This document shows positions 1 through 10,210 of a DNA stretch of 64,000 bases, piece by piece. The notes below the pieces were generated by a model. That model was given only the letters and a program-made list of their open reading frames with translations, did no database searches and had not been told where the DNA came from. Source of the DNA: Sternotherus odoratus (taxonomy: Eukaryota; Chordata; Testudines; Kinosternidae); contig JAVMKO010000006.1 in NCBI GenBank assembly GCA_032164245.1, positions 33,072,319-33,136,318 of the forward strand, in the 5' to 3' direction. The translations under genes and the position numbers were made by a program. Numbering within the stretch: the stretch's first letter is position 1; each line of letters opens with the position of its first letter.

Positions 1-519
1 TATCTAACCTAAATCTCCTTTGTTGCTGATTAAGCCCATTGCTTTTTCTCCTATTTTCAGTGGACATAGAGAACATTGATCACTGCCCTCTTTCTAACAG
101 CCCTTGAGATATTTGAAGACTTATCAGTTCCCACTTCAATCTTCTTTTCTCAAGATTAAACATCCCCAGTTTTAACTTTTCCTCATAGGTGTTCTAAACC
201 TTTTATCATTTTTGTTACTCGTCTAGATTGTCTCCAGTTTGTCCACATTTTCTTAAACCGTAGAGCCCAAAACTGGACACGGCACTCCAGCTGAGGTCTC
301 ACCAGTGCTGACTAGAGCAGGATTATTATCTTCCATGTCTTACATATGACACTATTGTTAATGAATGATATAACCCTTTTTCACAACTGTATAACATTGT
401 TGGCTCATATTCCATTTCTCATCCATGACAGCCCTCAGATCCTTCTTAGCAGTACCACGGCCTAGCCAGTTAGTCCCCATTTTGTAGTTACACATTTGAT
501 TTTTCCTTCCCAGTGAAGG
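1..519 (-). mobile_element. CR1 LINE, 3' part, antisense
   Basis: Read on the minus strand this is the end of CR1 ORF2 plus the 3' untranslated part. It shows the usual CR1 blocks, such as the stretch around 250-300 that corresponds to the CR1 text for a polypeptide end, and it is parallel to the better preserved copy at 19806-20640. It continues after an interruption at about 1651. It is heavily diverged and has no intact frame. Confidence 0.75.
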
Positions 520-551
520 GATTGATTAGGAAGATATGTATATATATATAT

Positions 552-700
552 ATCTTCATACTATATATTCCATTCTATGCATCCAATGAAGGGAGCTGTA
601 GCCTACGAAAGCTTATACTTAAATAAATGTGTTAGTCTCTAAGGTGCGACAAGTACTCTGTTCTTTCTGTGGATTCAGACTAACATGGCTGCTACTTTGA
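552..700 (+). mobile_element. Turtle-type SINE next to a (TA)n run
   Basis: A (TA)n run at 535-553 leads into a unit with the blocks gaagggagctgtagcc, cgaaagcttatactt, gttagtctctaaggtgc and cagactaacatggctgctac. I know this as a very common interspersed repeat of turtles. It shares the motif gttagtct..aaggtg with the cagaggggtagccg family seen at 2666, 20210, 41836 and 46494, so the two are related subfamilies. Confidence 0.7.
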
Positions 701-1650
701 AGCCTGAATTGTTACAGACAGAAGGGCGGATGTATGCTTAGGTCTTGTGATGTAAGCAAAAAAGTCTTGTCTATTGCTACAGCTTTGATTCAAAGATTTA
801 AAAGAGAGTATTAATATTTAGAAAGACACTTGCATGAAATTGTATTATTGTCTATATGTCTCTTTGAAGGTTGTGGTAACTAACCTGTCTCTGAACTGCT
901 TAATGGATCAATTACCCGGTGCTAATAATTGCCATGATGTTTAGGAGAAGGAAAATTAAGCCTATTGTTTTCTCAGGCCAAAAGGCTGCTGGAAATGTGT
1001 AAAAACCCTGGGACACAATCCTTCTTCATCTCAAATCTGCTTTGGGTTTCAAGAGGGGGAAACCTTAAGCCTCAAGGATTGAGATCCCCAGTCACTGACT
1101 GGAGTCACGCTAAATATGGATATTGGACTATAACCTATGGACTATTTCTGGAGTTTTGGCAACTACAAGCTCATCTCTGCTAAGTATCAGAACCTCAAGA
1201 ACTGAATTCAAGTCTGTATGTATATTGATCTTTTAACCAATATTCTACCTCTCTTTTCTTTTTTAATAAATTTCAGTTTAGTTAATAAAAATTGACTATA
1301 AGTGTGTATTTTGGGTAAGATCTAAGTTATCATTTGACCGGGTTTGGGGCTTGGTCCTTTGGGATCAGGAGAACATTTTCTTTTATAGGATGAAATAAGA
1401 TTTTCAGAATTTATCATCATATGTTTGACAGATATGGTTGGATGGAGGCCTGAGGCTGGGTATTTAAGGGAACTGCATTATTTGAACTTCTGAGTAACCC
1501 GTAAGGTACTATAGAAGCTGTTTTGTGTGGCTTGGTAAATCTAAGTATTGGAATATCCACCAGCGTTTGGGGTTTGTATGCCCCGTTCTGTTTTCAGTTC
1601 ACCCTGATTGAGTGACCTCAGCTGGCTCCCACAGGCAGCAGCATCACAGA
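701..1650 (+). mobile_element. LTR-like block inserted in CR1
   Basis: This segment separates two halves of one CR1 copy: CR1 stops near 519 and resumes near 1651. It holds AATAAA-type signals around 1264-1290 and a promoter-like stretch near 1460, and it resembles a long-terminal-repeat block I associate with turtle retroelements. No open frame of note and no internal retroelement genes are seen, so it would be a solo LTR. I could not find exact target duplications; the class is an inference. Confidence 0.4.
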
Positions 1651-1817
1651 GTGGTTCTTTGCACTTGTCCTTATGGAATTTCTTCTTATTGACTGAAGAT
1701 CAATTTGTCATGGACATAGTGTACTCTAATCCTGTCCGCCAAAGTCCTTGCAACCCCTCCCTGCTTGGTGTTGCCCACAAATTTTATAAACATACACTCC
1801 TCTCCATTTTCCAAGTA

Positions 1818-2422
1818 CAGTAAAACCTCCATTTAACGGACTAATTCGGGCGTGGGGTTGTCCGTTAAATCAGAAAGTCCGTTATTTAATAAAAAAAAAA
1901 CAACAACGAGCTGTTGGCGCAGCAGCCCGCCCGCCACAGGGCCGGGCCGGCAGCTCCACAGCCCGCCCGCTGCCAGGGCCCGGGCGGCAGCCGGGAGCCG
2001 GCAGCCAGCCCGCCCGCTGTCTGGACCCGGGCGGGAGCCGGCAGCCAGCCCGCCCGCTGTCTGGACCCGGGCGGGAGCCGGCAGCCAGCCCGCCCGCTGT
2101 CTGGACCCGGGCGGGAGCCGGCAGCCAGCCCGCCCGCTGTCTGGACCCGGGCGGGAGCCGGCAGCCAGCCCGCCCGCTGTCTGGACCCGGGCGGGAGCCG
2201 GCAGCCAGCCCGCCCGCTGTCTGGACCCGGGCGGGAGCCGGCAGCCAGCCCGCCCGCTGTCTGGACCCGGGCGGGAGCCGGCAGCCAGCCCGCCCGCTGT
2301 CTGGACCCGGGCAGGAGCCGGGAGCCGACAGCCAGCCCTCGACAAATGGATTTCAGATGCATCAGACTTGCTTAGAAATTTTGTCCGTTGCATCCGAAGT
2401 CCGTTAAATCGAGGGTTTACTG
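1818..2422 (+). mobile_element. Tigger-like (pogo/Tc1-mariner) non-autonomous DNA transposon
   Basis: The ends are inverted repeats: cagtaaaacctccatttaac on the left and, on the opposite strand at the right end, cagtaaaccctcgatttaac. A TA dinucleotide flanks both sides (1816-1817 and 2423-2424), as expected for the Tc1/mariner superfamily. The inner part is not a transposase but a GC-rich minisatellite. Removing the element restores the CR1 sequence it sits in. Confidence 0.85.
2001..2320. repeat. Minisatellite, eight 40-bp units
   Basis: Eight head-to-tail copies of a 40-bp unit made of gcagccagcccgcccgctgt followed by ctggacccgggcgggagccg. They are identical except for one G-to-A change in the last unit (2313). 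A degenerate half-unit precedes the array (about 1950-2000) and a broken unit follows it (2321-2340). Since 40 is not a multiple of three and the unit has no stop codon in several frames, the array is open in multiple frames on both strands, giving spurious long ORFs. Confidence 0.95.
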
Positions 2423-2665
2423 TATTTAATGAAAATATTGAATAATATTGGACCCAGGACTGATACCTGCAGACCTAACTAGATATGCCCTTCCAGTTTG
2501 CCAGTAAACCACTGATAACTACTCTTTCAGTATGGTCATTCAACCAGCTGTGCAATCACTTTATAGTAATTTCATCTACTAGATTTCCATCATTTGCTTC
2601 TTGGAATGTCATGTGAGACTGTTTCAAAAGTATTACTAAAATCAAGATATATCATGCCTACTGTA

Positions 2666-2791
2666 TCAGAGGGGTAGCCGTGTTAGTCTGGATCTGCAAA
2701 AGCGACAAAGAGTCCTGTGACACCTTATAGACTAACAGATGTATTAGAGCATAAGCTTTTATGGGTGAATACCCACTTCGTCAGATGCATG
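2666..2791 (+). mobile_element. SINE of the cagaggggtagccg family
   Basis: Contains the family blocks cagaggggtagccgtgttag, ggatctgcaaaagcgacaaa, accttatagactaacag, agcataagcttttatgggtg and acccacttcgtcagatgcat. It interrupts CR1, which continues at about 2792. The flanking bases (gcctactg before, gtctgctg after) are a weak direct repeat. Compare the fold-back copy at 20210-20413. Confidence 0.75.
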
Positions 2792-3260
2792 TCTGCTGCT
2801 TCCCCCTATCCTCTAGGACAGTAGGCCTGTCAAAGAAGGAAATTAGGTTAGTTTGGGATGAGTTGTTCTTGACAACTCTGTCAGCTATTACTTATCATTG
2901 TGTTACCCTAGGTGCTTACAAATTAATTGTTTAATTATTTGTTCTGGTATCTTTCCATGCATCAACGTTAGGCTGACTGATTTATAATTCCCCACGTCCT
3001 CTTCATTCTCCTTTTTAAAACATAGGTACTATGTTTTGCCCTTCTCCGGTTCTCTAGGAGCTCACTGGTCCCCCATGATTTCTCAAAGATGGTTGCTAAT
3101 GTTTCAGAGAATGCTTCAACTACTTCCTTAAATATACTATGTGACTTTCATCCGTTCTGCTGAGTTAAATGCATCTAACTTATTTAAATAACCCTTAACT
3201 TGTTCTTGCCCTATTTAGACTTGTGTTCTTTCCCCCTTGCTGTTAATGTTGTGTTAAGTA

Positions 3261-3439
3261 CAGTGGAACCCCGCAATACCAGAATGATCGGGGTCCAAAA
3301 ATATTGACCGCGGTAAATGTGGGGTCACGGTATTGAGGGGTTGCGCTACATCACAGCGCCGCCCGCTGCCTCCGTCAAGAGCCCCGCGCTATAAGCGGAT
3401 TCGCACTATCGCGGGGCATGGCATTGCGGGGTTCGACTG
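3261..3439 (+). mobile_element. Mini-Tigger (MITE) with TA duplication
   Basis: A 179-bp element with inverted ends: cagtggaaccccgcaatacc on the left and, on the opposite strand at the right end, cagtcgaaccccgcaatgcc. TA flanks it at 3259-3260 and 3440-3441. It has no coding capacity and a GC-rich middle, and it sits in the same antisense CR1 as the element at 1818. Confidence 0.85.
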
Positions 3440-4085
3440 TATCTGATCACAATGAATCTTTTTAATGAAGACTGCAGCAAAACAGGCATTAAACACAAGA
3501 GCCTTCTTGATGCTATCCATTATTAGCTGTCCATTCCCATAAAGTAGTGACACTTTCCTTCCTTTTTGCTCTTTTTACGAACATATTTATAGAATCTCTT
3601 TTTACTGCCTGTTATGTTCCTTGCTTGGTGTTACTCATTTTATGCTTTAGTCTTTCTGATTTTAGCTCTACATGCTTGTGCTATTATTTTGTATTCAATC
3701 TTAGAAATGTGTCCATGTTCCCACTATTTGTAGGATTCTGTTTTGATTTTTAGATCATTAAGGAGCTCCTGATGGAGCCGTATTGGCCTCTTACTATTCT
3801 TCCCATCTGTCTGCGCATTGTGATAATTTGCTGTTGTGCCTTTAATATTGTCTCTCTGAGAAACTTCCAGCTCTCCTGAACTACTTTCCCCCCTTAGATT
3901 TTCTTCCCCTGGGACTTTTCCTACCCATTCTCTGAGTTTGTTAAGTTCTGCTTTTTTTGAAATCCATTGTTCTTATTTTGATGCTTTCACGCCTGCCTTT
4001 CACTTTCACCCCAATTGTCTTGCACCTTCAGATTCACAACCAAGTCCTCCCTACTCGGAGAGTAATGCTTTCCAGCTATTAAGGA

Positions 4086-5867
4086 GCATATACAGGCTGT
4101 TTTAATCTGGGAAGTTGTATTCTATTCCTGCATATTACCCCACTCTATTATGAGCCTTGACTATTTTTGACATCATACTCCTTTTAGAGAGGGACCAAAA
4201 TGTTCAGTCCAGATATGGATCAATATCAATATCAATTTTCTTCAAGGCGTGGGCTGTTGAGATTTGCAGGTTTTGGTCATATCCAATTGTAGACATAGGA
4301 CCAAGCTATGAAGCCTGGCTCCAAAGCCAAACCTCCTCAAAGTTCTAGTTCAGACCTGTGTCTATATCCTTTACAAGAAATTCCAATGTGTGCACAGTCT
4401 CAGTGTGTAGTAATGGCCAGTGAAACACTTTTGGTTTTAAAAGACATTTTAGAGTTATTATTGCTCACTAAACTTCTGAAGCTGGTAAACCTCTATTGGG
4501 TCGTTTAAAAAAAGATTTTATAACCTACAAATACCCAGAAGTTGGTATGTGTTTGAGGGAGAAGTTGGGAGGGGGGCAGAGGAAGAGGGCTGGATGGAAT
4601 AGAAATAAATCCCTCATCTTTGGGGTGTCACTTTATATACCCAGTATCAGTTCAGGCACATGGCTAATGCAGATTTTGTAAATCCATGCATTTCCTAATG
4701 GAAACACAGACTGATCTTTAAATAAGGCAGCAGCAGAGGATGCAGTTATGAGATTTCCTAAGCAAGTTTTATTTTCCCCTTTCCAAAACTCAGCAACAGA
4801 GAGCTGAGTATTTTGGTTCTTTACCGGAGGGATTAACTACAGTAACTAATATAAAAAGAAATTCTATTCACAGGGCTGTACAGGCTGTAACTGGCTACCA
4901 ACTGGACCAGAGGTAGCTGACTGGGAAATTAATGGAGGCTGTAGGAAGGAAGCACTGGATTTGGGCACTTCCTGGCCATCCCACTCTCCCTAGCCTGTGG
5001 CTAACTGGGCTGAATCTGACGTACTGTAATGGCAAAGGTGCTGGGGAACGGGCCCTTTGAAAACATAGCACCAAACATCTATAGCATTTGTGTCATGTGG
5101 AATACAGAGTAGAAAGCACTAGCGCTGCACGACAGGGAAGCTCACTCAGATACAGAGGCTCCCAGCATGCTTTCTCAGTGAAGAGTAAAAATGAAATCAC
5201 GCCCTCGGAGTAATTTATTAGTGTCTGGGGGGAACAATTAGGTGCAGTGTACTTCGGGTACCTCATGAGTGCCATCATTTGAAGTTAAATGGCTTGTGGG
5301 CGACTCCCACACTACTGGCAAATTGCCTGGTGTTTATCAGCAGAATCCTCCCTCTTTCCATACCCAAATGGGTTATGTGTAAACCTGGGAGAGAGGCACC
5401 GGAGGCTGCCTGGATTTACTTAACGCTGGCAGCTGCTGAGTAGACTATGACCCGATGCCAAACAGTATGTTGAAGATGGTGACTGTCTCTGCAATCACTC
5501 TCCATTTCTTTGCATTCTACAGACTTTGTATGTCACTGTGCATCTCCACTGCATCTTTTTGACTACAGGGTGACTTTGGCCTTCAAAGATGGTGAAACAC
5601 AAATGGAGAAGGGTATGGCTTGTCTTCTCTGAATGCACATTACCCCAGTCTGTCACTGCTGCCCTTCTTTGCTAGGGCCTTGGATTATGGTTTCAGATAG
5701 AATCAATATGCAACTGAATAGTTCCACATGGTTTTTGACGTGAATCAAACTAAAATATGATAGTTTCATCTGGAAATTTTGTCAGGTTTTGTTTGTACAA
5801 ATCTAAAATTCAGAACAAATTTCAGGGAATGAAAACTTATGGGAAGCAAACAACAACAGTGGTACCA
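4086..5867. other. Intron sequence, nothing recognised
   Basis: No exon, RNA gene or clear mobile element seen. The open frames in it are short and lack codon structure or family resemblance. Confidence 0.5.
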
Positions 5868-6144
5868 GTGGTCTCAGTGGTATCAGATGACAGAACAAGG
5901 AGTAATGGTCTCAAGTTGCAGTGGGGGAGGTTTAGGTTGGATATTAGGGGAAAAAAATTCACTAGGAGGATGGTAAAGCACTGGAATGGGTTACCTAGGG
6001 AGTTTGTGGAATCTCTTTCCTTAAAGGTTTTTAAGGACAAAGCCCTGACTAGGATGATTTAGTTGGGGATTGGTCCTGCTTTGAGCAGGGGGTTGGAATA
6101 GATGATCTCCTGAGGTCCCTCCCAACCCCGATCTTCTATGATTC
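5868..6144 (+). mobile_element. CR1 LINE 3' end, sense
   Basis: Holds the C-terminal end of CR1 ORF2 (blocks reading ..KHWNGLPREF.. and LKVFKDKAL in one frame, about 5970-6050) and the 3' end with gtccctcccaaccccgatct and the terminal ttctatgattc at 6134-6144, the usual CR1 terminus. 5'-truncated. It ends 448 bp from the NRXN3 exon. Confidence 0.85.
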
Positions 6145-6586
6145 AAAAAGAAAGGTCCACAGAAACTCTTGTGAACCAATCCTGCCACATCCCCACCACA
6201 CTACTCTTCACTCTGCTCTCATTCATCAGAAATCACCACAAGTAACAAAGCTAAGTTGTTGTTCAATCAGTTTGTAACTCTTTGTAAACTCAGGATATGC
6301 CCAGTGGGCTTTTACTGTGCATGATCTATGTGCATATTGCCATGCAGCCTTTATGCACCACATCTCTCCATAAACAGTAGATGTTGGATGCAATACCTCA
6401 TTTTCCAACACGGTGAACACAGAACCCTTTTACATTGGATCAGGCTCAACCCAACTCTCTATTTCTGGGATGTATACATGTTTGTATGCCACCCCAGCAT
6501 TTTATGGTTTAGTAGTTGTAACCCTTATTTTAAGGTGTGGATGGATAAGAAGGGAACTACAAAGAGAAAGATTTCTTGGTCAAACA

Positions 6587-6591
6587 TATAC
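6587..6591 (-). other. NRXN3: NRXN3 splice donor
   Basis: On the minus strand the exon end reads ccttcag followed by gtatatg. The G before the GT is the first base of a glycine codon, so the intron is phase 1, as in other neurexins at splice site 4. Confidence 0.85.
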
Positions 6592-6763
6592 CTGAAGGGT
6601 AGTGTTCGTTCACTGGCCAGCTGTCCACCTGAAGCGTGGCATTACCACCATTCCTAGTAAAGCGCACCACATGGTATTTGCCATCATTCACTGGGGTGCT
6701 CTCCTCTTTGATAGAAATATCCACGGTGCCAATATTGAAGACCACACCAATCTTGCCTTGTTC
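6592..6763 (-). CDS. NRXN3: Neurexin-3 internal exon, sixth LNS domain, upstream of splice site 4
   Basis: Neurexins are presynaptic single-pass adhesion proteins; their last LNS domain (LNS6, the only one kept in beta-neurexins) binds neuroligins, LRRTMs and cerebellin-GluD complexes. This 172-bp exon encodes 57 residues plus one base, starting [15 protein letters not shown] and ending [22 protein letters not shown] marks NRXN3: from memory, NRXN1 and NRXN2 have FNVGTDD at this place. Residues Asp15 and Val32 of the exon correspond to calcium-coordinating positions known from the neurexin-1 beta LNS6 structure (family knowledge). The exon begins in phase 0 after an AG acceptor and ends in phase 1 before GT. 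A minus-strand open frame continues about 12 codons into the intron, which is read-through. The frame is intact, so the exon looks functional. The neighbouring coding exons lie outside the window. Confidence 0.95.
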
Positions 6764-6790
6764 CTAAAATGAAAAGAGCAAGAAACAACA
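6764..6790 (-). other. NRXN3: NRXN3 splice acceptor and pyrimidine tract
   Basis: On the minus strand the intron ends tttcttgctcttttcatttt-ag directly before GAACAAGGC. The pyrimidine-rich run and AG fix the 5' edge of the exon at 6763. Confidence 0.85.
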
Positions 6791-6969
6791 ACCGATAAGT
6801 TACCATCTGGTATATGAGAGTTCTCTAGGTCTGTATATATCTAAATAGTTAGACAATAGATAAGATGACAGTAGATGGCACTCAAAAACACATAGCATAG
6901 TTCCTGGGTTTTGTAGAACCAATAAAACTTGTGGTTATGAAATGCATATGTATTTCGATGCAGCCCTAT

Positions 6970-7570
6970 TGTGACTGAATGAGAGGTTTTTGTTCCTTGG
7001 GTTTCCTATGGGTTACATGCAGAGGAGGTGGGACTCTGTGTCCCTGGGTGTTACTGATTTAACAAGGTGATAGGAGAGGGAGTTTGTTTTTCCAGTGGAC
7101 CCTTGAGGGAACTTGGGACCCCAGCCATGGCCTGGAGAATGGACCTGGAGCCCAGCTCAGAAGTTGCAGGCAGTTCTGGCCAGAGGGAGAACAATGGGTT
7201 GTGAAGAGAGGATCCCGAGGGACCCGACCAACCGGTTCCAACTAGAGACCTGGACGAGCCTGTTTATCTGAACACAAGACAATGGACACAGGTGGGACTT
7301 GGGGGAGTGAGATCAGCTGCCCAGCTGTGAAGGAGGGGGGGGGGCTCTGAGCTGGAGAGGGGGAGCAGATAGAGCCCAGCTGGATGCAGGGAGACTTGGA
7401 TGTGCTGGTCTGAGGGAGGCCAGACCTGGGGGCCCTGACACATCCTGTGCTGTGTGCAACGCTCAATAAACCCTCCTGTTTTATGCCGGCTGAGAGTCAC
7501 TCTGGTCTAGAGAACAGGGTTGCATCATCCCCTGAGGCCAAGAGTGGACACAACCTGCAAGTCCGTGACA
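6970..7570 (+). mobile_element. Solo-LTR-like block
   Basis: Begins tgtgactgaatgagagg and ends gtccgtgaca, giving TG..CA edges. A clear polyadenylation signal AATAAA lies at 7465-7470, in the place expected of an LTR R region. The sequence is GC-richer than its surroundings and resembles a turtle LTR retroelement block I recognise. No convincing target duplication was found. It starts 207 bp from the NRXN3 acceptor. Confidence 0.5.
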
Positions 7571-8285
7571 GTTATACATCCGATCTTAATGCTATTAACC
7601 AAAGAATCACGACTAATTTCCTCCCTCAAAACTTCTCCATGGACAATTGAGAGCCAAGGATGGAAAACCAAGGAAACGTATAGAATGTTATTTGGGAAAC
7701 ATCCCCGTTAATTAGGTATCATTTGCTCCGCTACCACTAAATTGCAGCCACTACTGGGCTAGAACATAGCAATTGTTTGACACATGCAAAAAGTACATAG
7801 GTTTATTCCAGGAGGCAGTTTAGTGTAATTCCCCCAATTAAAAATCAGAAGGGGGAATCTTAGGGAGCAAAACTGTAATTATCTAAATTGGAGTTTGGTC
7901 GTTACAGTGAGGCTAACGCACAACTGAAAAGTGCCATGGGATCTTCAATTACTCCAAGTGGTAAGAGTCTTGATTTTACTTCTCATCCTCAAGACACTGC
8001 CTCCAATAGAATACCATCTTCTAGCACCACTCCTGGGCATTGCTCAGCATACACCAAGGGAAAAGCAAAGCTTACTGTATCAGCAACACCATTTCCTGTA
8101 GCACTCTGTGTGATGGTGGGTAGTTTTTTGTTTTTTTTTTATAATTCCCATCTATGCAATGCCCTGATTCAACCATCCTTAGCTTATGACATATGAAGAG
8201 ATCCAACCCAAAATGTATTGTAGGTTAAGGCTGTACATTTATTTAGATCTATTTTAGGTACTCTGGAGTGCCTGTCACTGTAGGA

Positions 8286-8962
8286 CAGAGGTGGGTGACC
8301 AATGGCCCCTGGGACCGTCTTGCCGACCCTTGAACTACTGGCTGGGGAGGCTAGGCCCTGGCCCCTCCCCTGCTGTCCCCCCACCTCCGCAGCCTCAACT
8401 CGCCATGCAGCCAGCGCTCAGGGCAGTGCGGCAGCGTGGGTGACTCCAGCTGGGTGGCATAGCTGTCAGTCCTGCTGCTCTGAGCACCATGGTAAGGGGG
8501 TGGGGAGGTTGAATAAGGGGCAGGAGGTCCTGGGGGGCAGTCAGGGGACAGGGAGTAGGGGACGGTTGGATGGGGTGGAGGTTCTGGGGTGGTGGGGCGG
8601 TCAGGGGACAGGAGATGGTTGGATAGGCATGGGAGTACCAGGGGGCCTGTCAGGGGGCAGGGATGTGGATAGAAGTCGGAGCAATCAGGGAGCAGGTGGG
8701 GTTGGATAGGTGGTGCGATCCTGGGGGGGGGCAGTTAGGGGTGGGGCTTCCAGGGAGGGAGTGGTCAGGGGACAAGGAACAGGGCGGGTTGGATGGGTCG
8801 GGAGTTCTGAAGGGGGCAGTCAGGGGGCGGGAAGTGGGAGGGAATGGATAGGGGGTGGGGGTCAGGCTGTTTGGGGAGGCACAGCCTTCCCTACCCGGCC
8901 CTCCATATAGTTTTGGAACCCCGAAGTGGCCTTCGGGCCAAAGAGTTTGCCCAAACCCGCTG
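8286..8962 (+). mobile_element. Non-autonomous hAT element, family A, copy 1
   Basis: Starts cagaggtgggtgaccaatgg and ends ttgcccaaacccgctg, a decayed form of the terminal inverted repeat caggggtgggcaaact. A direct repeat ctgtagga is found at 8278-8285 and 8960-8967. The interior (8500-8880) is G-rich on this strand and built of imprecise repeats of a ggggcagtcaggggacaggg-like unit. It gives several long but meaningless open frames. A second copy in the other orientation is at 16365-16979. Confidence 0.8.
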
Positions 8963-9520
8963 TAGGATGTAAATGCTAATTGCAGTGGATTAGATTATAC
9001 TTTAAATCTTAACTGAGAGGAGGCGGCACATGCAGTTTTTGTAGTTTACAGCTGCTATGCTTCAACATTTCCCTTTCCATATGTTCTACCAGGGGGACTG
9101 GATGATACTGTGGGTCATAAATATAATATGGAGACTTGCACAGGTTCAAATCTGGTCATCTTGGAAGTGACCTAAGGTCTGTCCTATGACAAATTCAGTC
9201 CAATTGTAAGGTACCTGCATCACTAAGTGGTCTTCCTGTGGGCTGTTTCAGCAGAGAGACCGAGGCTGGAATGGACTGTGGAGAGTGAATTTCCCCTCTC
9301 CCCAAGCAGGGCTGAGACACATTAAGGAGGTGGGGCTTGCACTACCTACTGACTGTTCTAGGTCTGCTCTCTGGACAAAGAAGGATTCTGCTTTCAAGGC
9401 TGTCAATCCAATTACCATTATCACATTCATTTAAGAAACTTTCAGCAGTTGCAGAACACTTTTCCCTGATCCTCCACACTTGATATTTCTGAGCCTGGTC
9501 TCAGATTCCTCCCATACCCT

Positions 9521-9713
9521 AAGACGCGATAAATCGATCGCCTGCGGCTCCCCCGTCGACTCCAAAACTCCAGCTTGCTGGAATTGACGGGGGAGCGCGC
9601 CGCCGCCGTGGGGACGAGCGGTAAGTTGGCGGCAGATATGCAAACTTCAGCTACGTGATTCACGTAGCTGAAGTTGCATATCTGCCCCCTCCCCCCAGTG
9701 AGGACAAGCCCTA
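9521..9713 (+). mobile_element. Non-autonomous DNA transposon with palindromic core
   Basis: Holds gcgataaatcgatcgcc, a GC-rich middle (ctcccccgtcgactcc and tgacgggggagcgcg) and the palindromic cacgtagctgaagt block, and ends gaggacaagccct. I know this combination from a very common turtle element whose ends read agggcttgtctacact. Here the left terminal repeat seems missing or strongly changed. Confidence 0.65.
9631..9686. repeat. Near-perfect 56-bp palindrome
   Basis: Left arm 9631-9658 (28 nt, ending cttcagctacgtga) pairs with right arm 9660-9686 (27 nt); one base at the centre and a single extra A in the left arm are the only irregularities. It would form a very stable hairpin in single-stranded DNA or RNA. 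Confidence 0.95.
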
Positions 9714-9815
9714 AGTTCCTCCATACTTAACACCGCTCAGAGACACTCCCCCCAATTATCCCCACATCTCCTACAGACCCTCTCCCTAGTACCCCCATAC
9801 CCGCCTCCTGACACC

Positions 9816-10210
9816 TAGAGCTGGTCAGGAATTTTTCAACAAAACTTTTTTGCTAAAAGTACCAATTTGTCAAAAATGAAACATATTGGTTCAGATGAAA
9901 CTTTCTTAGGTATTGGCTAGGATTGAGAGCAAGATCCCAGACTAGCCAATAGCCCAGCAGTTAGGGCCCTCACCAGGGAGGAGGGAGAACTGGGTTCAAG
10001 TTCCTGCTCTGAATCAGGCAGAACAGGGACCTTAACTCCAGGTCTCCCACATTCCAGGCGAGTGCCTTAACCACTGGAATATTGGTTATTCTAGGGTGGA
10101 GGAGGGTCTCGTTCTCATTTTCTGCCAAATATTTAAAAAAGGAACAAAACCAAATTTTGAAACCTCAAAATATTTTAAGAAATGAAATTCTTGTTTTCTA
10201 ATTAGCCCTG
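9816..10210. mobile_element. DNA-transposon-like remnant with tRNA-like insert
   Basis: Starts tagagctggtcaggaatttt and ends with gaaattcttgttttctaattagccctg, whose reverse complement is roughly similar to the start. The middle (about 9950-10080) looks tRNA-derived, with ctgggttcaagttcc as a B-box-like stretch. A shorter relative of the left end sits at 47655-47768. Boundaries and class are uncertain. Confidence 0.4.

Larger units (their letters stand above)
1651..4085 (-). mobile_element. CR1 LINE ORF2 remnant, antisense, interrupted
   Basis: Continuation of the copy at 1-519, covering reverse transcriptase and part of the region upstream of it, read on the minus strand. It is split by a Tigger element (1818-2422), a SINE (2666-2791) and a mini-Tigger (3261-3439). 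CR1 text matches on both sides of each break; for example 2425-2470 continues directly from 1815. Many stops and frameshifts: a dead element. Confidence 0.75.
1..6591 (-). other. NRXN3: NRXN3 intron, partial (follows the exon)
   Basis: Intron that begins with the GT donor at 6591-6590 and runs off the left edge of the window. By neurexin gene structure the next exon should be the 90-bp splice-site-4 cassette; I looked for its sequence on the minus strand and did not see it, so the intron is longer than 6.6 kb here. Almost all of 1-4085 is nested repeats. Confidence 0.8.

Noticed and set aside
2001..2320. Regular array that could be mistaken for CRISPR repeats
   Set aside because: Units are directly adjacent with no spacers and lie inside a eukaryotic transposon.
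1852..2445. Long open frames (up to 197 codons) rich in Pro, Ala, Gly and Arg on both strands
   Set aside because: They are produced by the 40-bp minisatellite, which is open in several frames. Similar frames occur on both strands and none has a domain.
1..6591. NRXN3 splice-site-4 exon
   Set aside because: I looked for the 90-bp cassette on the minus strand and found no matching sequence.
8302..8910. Gly/Arg-rich open frames
   Set aside because: They lie inside a non-autonomous hAT element with G-rich imprecise repeats.
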